From NCBI RefSeq assembly GCF_900142985.1, contig NZ_LT670849.1, forward strand, positions 248,001 through 312,000: DNA of 64,000 bases. Reading direction: 5' to 3'. A program made the position numbers and the translations under genes. The notes below the pieces were generated by a model that saw only the letters and a list, made by a program, of their open reading frames with translations, did no database searches and had not been told where the DNA came from. Source of the stretch: Bradyrhizobium erythrophlei (lineage in GTDB: Bacteria; Pseudomonadota; Alphaproteobacteria; Rhizobiales; Xanthobacteraceae). Within the stretch, counting starts at the first letter, position 1. Every line of letters starts with the position of its first letter. This document shows, in pieces, positions 61,359 to 64,000 of the stretch.

Positions 61359-61805
61359 TTATTTCCGCCGCCGGCGTTGCTGGCCAAGCCCCATCTTCTT
61401 GGCGAGCTGCGAACGGGCGACCGCGTAGTTGGGCGCGACCATCGGATAGTCCACCGGCAAGCCCCATTTCTCGCGGTATTGTTCCGGCGTCATATTGTAT
61501 TGCGAGCGCAGGTGCCGTTTCAGCGACTTGAAGCGCTTGCCGTCCTCCAGACAAACCAGATAGTCGGGCGTCATCGATTTCTTGACGGACACGGCTGGCT
61601 TTGCAGGTTCCAACGGCGTTTCGGGCCGCCCTGTCGACACGCGCACCAATGCCGCATGAATCTGGTTGATCAGTCCCGGAATTTCCGAGGCCGGCGTCGG
61701 ATTGTTGCTGAGATAGGCCGAGACGATATTCGCGGTCAGATCGATGAAATTCTTGCCCGTGGTGTCGGTCATGGCCACAACCTTTTCAAGGGTTTCATCG
61801 TCCAC
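61359..61805 (-). CDS. mucR: MucR/Ros-family transcriptional regulator with incomplete zinc site
   Basis: A 148-residue regulator. The N-terminal oligomerisation region (KNFIDLTANIVSAYLSNNP) is followed by the Ros/MucR finger (DYLVCLEDGKRFKSLKRHLR, then SQYNMTPEQYREKWGLP) and a basic tail. Zinc ligands in Ros are two cysteines and two histidines. Here C85, D88 and H98 are in place, but the residues aligning with the final His-His pair are Q102-Y103. MucR proteins silence AT-rich promoters and control exopolysaccharide, motility and cell-cycle genes. The GTG at 61805 has GGAG five bases upstream; an ATG at 61772 is the alternative. Confidence 0.88.
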   Translation of the reverse strand: MDDETLEKVVAMTDTTGKNFIDLTANIVSAYLSNNPTPASEIPGLINQIHAALVRVSTGRPETPLEPAKPAVSVKKSMTPDYLVCLEDGKRFKSLKRHLRSQYNMTPEQYREKWGLPVDYPMVAPNYAVARSQLAKKMGLGQQRRRRK

Positions 61806-61903
61806 GTTATCTCCACAGCGATTCGCGAGTGCCGTCAGCGACTCTGGAATATGAGCGGATTAAATGGGCAGAGACAAGAACCAGCAAGACGCGAATGGCG
61901 TCG

Positions 61904-62725
61904 TCAAGGTCGCTGATCGAGGTGGGCGCGCAGTTCGTCGATCGAGGCGAAACGCATCATGCCTTCCGGCATCTGGGCCTCGATTGATCCGTCGGAATAC
62001 AACGAGTAGGCCATTCCATCGACGACGCCCGATTTGAGTACCGTCACTGGCGGCGGATCCGCGGGCGCGGTGCGAGCAGGTGCGCTCTCGCTGGCCGGCG
62101 TTGGCGGACGCACAGGGCGCCGTTGAGGTGACGCCTCGGCAGGCCTGGTGCGTTCCGATCTCGGCCAGGCATCATCGAAGGTCGCGGGCGGAGGCTCGCC
62201 GAGCTCTACTGCCGGCGCGACCACTGGGGCGGAATGAGCTTCGGCAACGGCAGGATCGCCCGCCCGCGTCTGCGCTCGTTCGCGCTCCCGGCGCGACGTC
62301 GAAGAAAACATCAAATTGCGCCGCTGTTTTACCGGTTGGGACTCGGACGGCGGCGGTGCCTCCTGCCGTGCGCGCTGAGCCGCGTCTTCCAGCCATGGCT
62401 CGTTCGGCTGAGATCCGCCTGCAGCCTCGCCGAGGTTCGGCTCGCCGAGCGCACCATCTCCAACCGCCGGGCGCGGCAACGCGGCGGTTGCCGGTTGTTG
62501 TCTGATATCGAAAGCCGCACCGGTACCCAGCCGGCCAGCCACGCCCTTCAGTTCCCTGACGACAATCCAAAGACCAAGGATGAGCAATCCGGTGCAGGCT
62601 GTGATTGTACCAGCCAGAATCAGCGTATTGCCGAGGCCAAACTCGTTGATCGGGATCCCGAAAGCGATCGCAAGGAGCCCTGCCAAAAGGCAGGCAATCC
62701 CGGCGACCAACATGCCAATCGACAT
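61904..62725 (-). CDS. Two-span membrane protein with long proline-rich cytoplasmic tail
   Basis: A 273-residue protein of unknown family. Two membrane helices lie at the N-terminus (IGMLVAGIACLLAGLLAIAF and LILAGTITACTGLLILGLWI, about 2-22 and 33-53). The remainder is Pro/Ala/Arg-rich and probably disordered, ending in a small conserved-looking module (SGVVDGMAYSLYSDGSIEAQ, then MRFASIDELRAHL). I start it at the ATG at 62725, right before the first helix; a longer frame to 62782 adds 19 residues. It is divergent from the glycosyltransferase gene across 288 bp with no other gene seen. Confidence 0.68.
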   Translation of the reverse strand: MSIGMLVAGIACLLAGLLAIAFGIPINEFGLGNTLILAGTITACTGLLILGLWIVVRELKGVAGRLGTGAAFDIRQQPATAALPRPAVGDGALGEPNLGEAAGGSQPNEPWLEDAAQRARQEAPPPSESQPVKQRRNLMFSSTSRRERERAQTRAGDPAVAEAHSAPVVAPAVELGEPPPATFDDAWPRSERTRPAEASPQRRPVRPPTPASESAPARTAPADPPPVTVLKSGVVDGMAYSLYSDGSIEAQMPEGMMRFASIDELRAHLDQRP

Positions 62726-63013
62726 CAAACTACCCCTAAAGCCACGCTCCACCACCGCGCAGCCCGTCAGCCCCAACGCCACGATACCGTCATATTGCGG
62801 CCCCCGCCAACGGACAATTTGCGAGCTAATTCCGAGACCTGCGCATGATTGGAACCATGGTTAAGGCCCAAACGTTCCAGCCCGCTGCGCTGCGGTAGGA
62901 GAATTACGCCACAATTGCCAATTACTTGGCCATGGAACTGCGCTATATGGATGCCGGGGGATGAGGCCCAAAATGCGCTGACTGGGCCAAGGGACACCGG
63001 GTATCCAATAGCC

Positions 63014-64000
63014 ATGACATCCATCACGACCTCGGCCGTCGATACGCCCCTGGGGCGCTCGATCGAGCGGACTTGCGACGACGCCGCGACGCTGGTGTTG
63101 GTCGCTGTCGGATTGGTCGCAAGCTTCACCTTCCGCGACTATGGCCTTGGCTGGGATGACTACACCCACGCCGAATATGCCGATTTGTTGCTGCGGATGT
63201 ATGGCTCCGGCTTCAAAGACACGGCAGCCTTGTCATTCGCCAATCTCTATATGTATGGCGGCGGCTTCGATATGGCCGCGGCTCTGCTACACAAGATCAT
63301 TCCGCTCGAATTGTTTGAAACGCGGCGGCTGGTCGGCGCCATTGTCGGCATCATCGGTCTCGCGGCGACGTGGCGGCTGGCGCGTCGTGTCGGCGGCCCA
63401 CTGGCGGGACTGGCCGCACTCTTGCTCCTCGCGCTATGCCCGACCTTCTACGGCCACATGTTCATGAATCCGAAGGATGCGCCATTTGCCGTCGCGATGG
63501 TGATCGTGATGCTTGGTCTGGTCCGCCTCGCCGAGGAATACCCGTATCCGTCGCCACGGACGGTACTGATCGTCGGCCTTGGCGCGGGTCTGTCGATCGG
63601 CTCGCGCATCCTTGGTGGGCTCGCATTGTTCTACGCTCTGGTCGGCTTCATTCCTATGCTGATCGAAGAGATCCGCACGCATGGCGCACGCGAATCTTTC
63701 GCACGATTTGTGCGGATGGCGTACGCGCTGCTGCCGGGCCTGATCCTGGGTTATGTCGTCATGGGATTGATCTGGCCGTGGTCGATCATCGAACCCGGTC
63801 ATCCAATCCAGGCTGCCACCTACTTCTCGAATTTCTTCGAAAAGCCGTGGAAGGAGATGTTTGACGGCGCCATCCTGGCGGTCCCCGACATGCCGTGGTC
63901 GTATCTCCCGACGCTGTTCGCCTTGCAGCTGCCGGAAATATTGCTGGCGCTGTCGATTGCGGCCGTCGTCATGACTGTCCTGGCGTTGCCCCGCAATGAC
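63014..64000 (+). CDS. Glycosyltransferase family 39-like membrane protein, 3' partial
   Basis: An open frame from the ATG at 63014 runs 329 codons without a stop to the window edge. The product has at least seven hydrophobic helices. After helix 1 comes an acidic loop (GLGWDDYTHAEYADLL) of the kind that holds the catalytic Asp in GT39/ArnT-type enzymes, and later a PTFYGHMFMNPKDAPFAVAM loop. Such proteins move sugars from polyprenyl-phosphate carriers to lipids, proteins or polysaccharide in the periplasm. The acceptor is unknown, and the C-terminal domain lies outside the window. Short frames seen in other phases here are shadows. Confidence 0.78.
   Translation, partial: MTSITTSAVDTPLGRSIERTCDDAATLVLVAVGLVASFTFRDYGLGWDDYTHAEYADLLLRMYGSGFKDTAALSFANLYMYGGGFDMAAALLHKIIPLELFETRRLVGAIVGIIGLAATWRLARRVGGPLAGLAALLLLALCPTFYGHMFMNPKDAPFAVAMVIVMLGLVRLAEEYPYPSPRTVLIVGLGAGLSIGSRILGGLALFYALVGFIPMLIEEIRTHGARESFARFVRMAYALLPGLILGYVVMGLIWPWSIIEPGHPIQAATYFSNFFEKPWKEMFDGAILAVPDMPWSYLPTLFALQLPEILLALSIAAVVMTVLALPRND

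Noticed and set aside
63141..63864. Possible frameshift suggested by two short frames in different phases
   Set aside because: A third phase is open from the ATG at 63014 to the window end with clear membrane helices, so the gene is intact as far as visible.

Overview
The window reads as chromosomal DNA of a slow-growing alphaproteobacterium, most likely Bradyrhizobium or a very close relative. Reasons: GC-rich codon use; the conserved block feuPQ / cycHJKL / degP / two-component pair / glnE; a MucR-type regulator, an fdsGBACD formate dehydrogenase and DUF1491/DUF2336/DUF5330 proteins; CtrA-type TTAA-N7-TTAA boxes; and a dispersed repeat (about 17935-18434) that I recognise from many genomes of this group. 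No rRNA, tRNA, CRISPR array, prophage or intact insertion sequence was seen.

Left part, 1-17.7 kb, is metabolic and accessory. It opens with an amino-acid-type (HAAT) ABC transporter (substrate-binding protein, LivH, a fused LivM-LivG, LivF) and a GntR/FCD regulator. Next is a divergent locus around 7.4-7.6 kb. On the minus strand it has a heme-oxygenase-like diiron oxidase (PqqC/CADD type), a [2Fe-2S] ferredoxin, an unknown 103-residue protein and a second ferredoxin. On the plus strand it has a multi-spanning transporter, an aldehyde dehydrogenase and a GlcG/HbpS-like protein. Two GTATAC-centred palindromes lie between the two arms. This looks like an undescribed oxidative catabolic pathway. 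A second minus-strand operon (17711 to 11261) joins a ribose-type ABC transporter to two Rid-family proteins, a DUF1989 protein, a 53-residue ribbon-helix-helix protein and a cupin-tailed XRE regulator.

Middle, 17.7-29.6 kb: a dispersed repeat, a cation diffusion facilitator, a PdhS/PleC-like sensor kinase, and a LysR regulator divergent from the NAD-dependent molybdenum formate dehydrogenase operon (fdsG-fdsB-fdsA-fdhD-fdsD).

29.6-45 kb is core: glnE, a two-component pair, DegP protease, the System I cytochrome c maturation genes cycL-cycK-cycJ-cycH, a conserved hypothetical gene, and FeuQ/FeuP.

45-64 kb is a mixed core region: a phosphoesterase, a VanZ-like protein, two tiny membrane proteins, Ku, an isolated Flp pilin, a DHA2 efflux pump, a YcgN protein, a class A penicillin-binding protein, a DUF1214/DUF1254 pair bracketed by hairpin repeats, a lipoprotein, a DUF2336 protein with two perfect CtrA boxes in its divergent promoter region, a DivJ-like kinase, SufE, a MucR protein lacking part of its zinc site, and a GT39-type membrane protein that runs off the right edge.

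Three composite A-B hairpin repeats, plus one apparent A/B hybrid, fill intergenic gaps at 6.5, 53.4, 54.7 and 57.5 kb. At two of them the repeat arm supplies the ribosome-binding site of the next gene.
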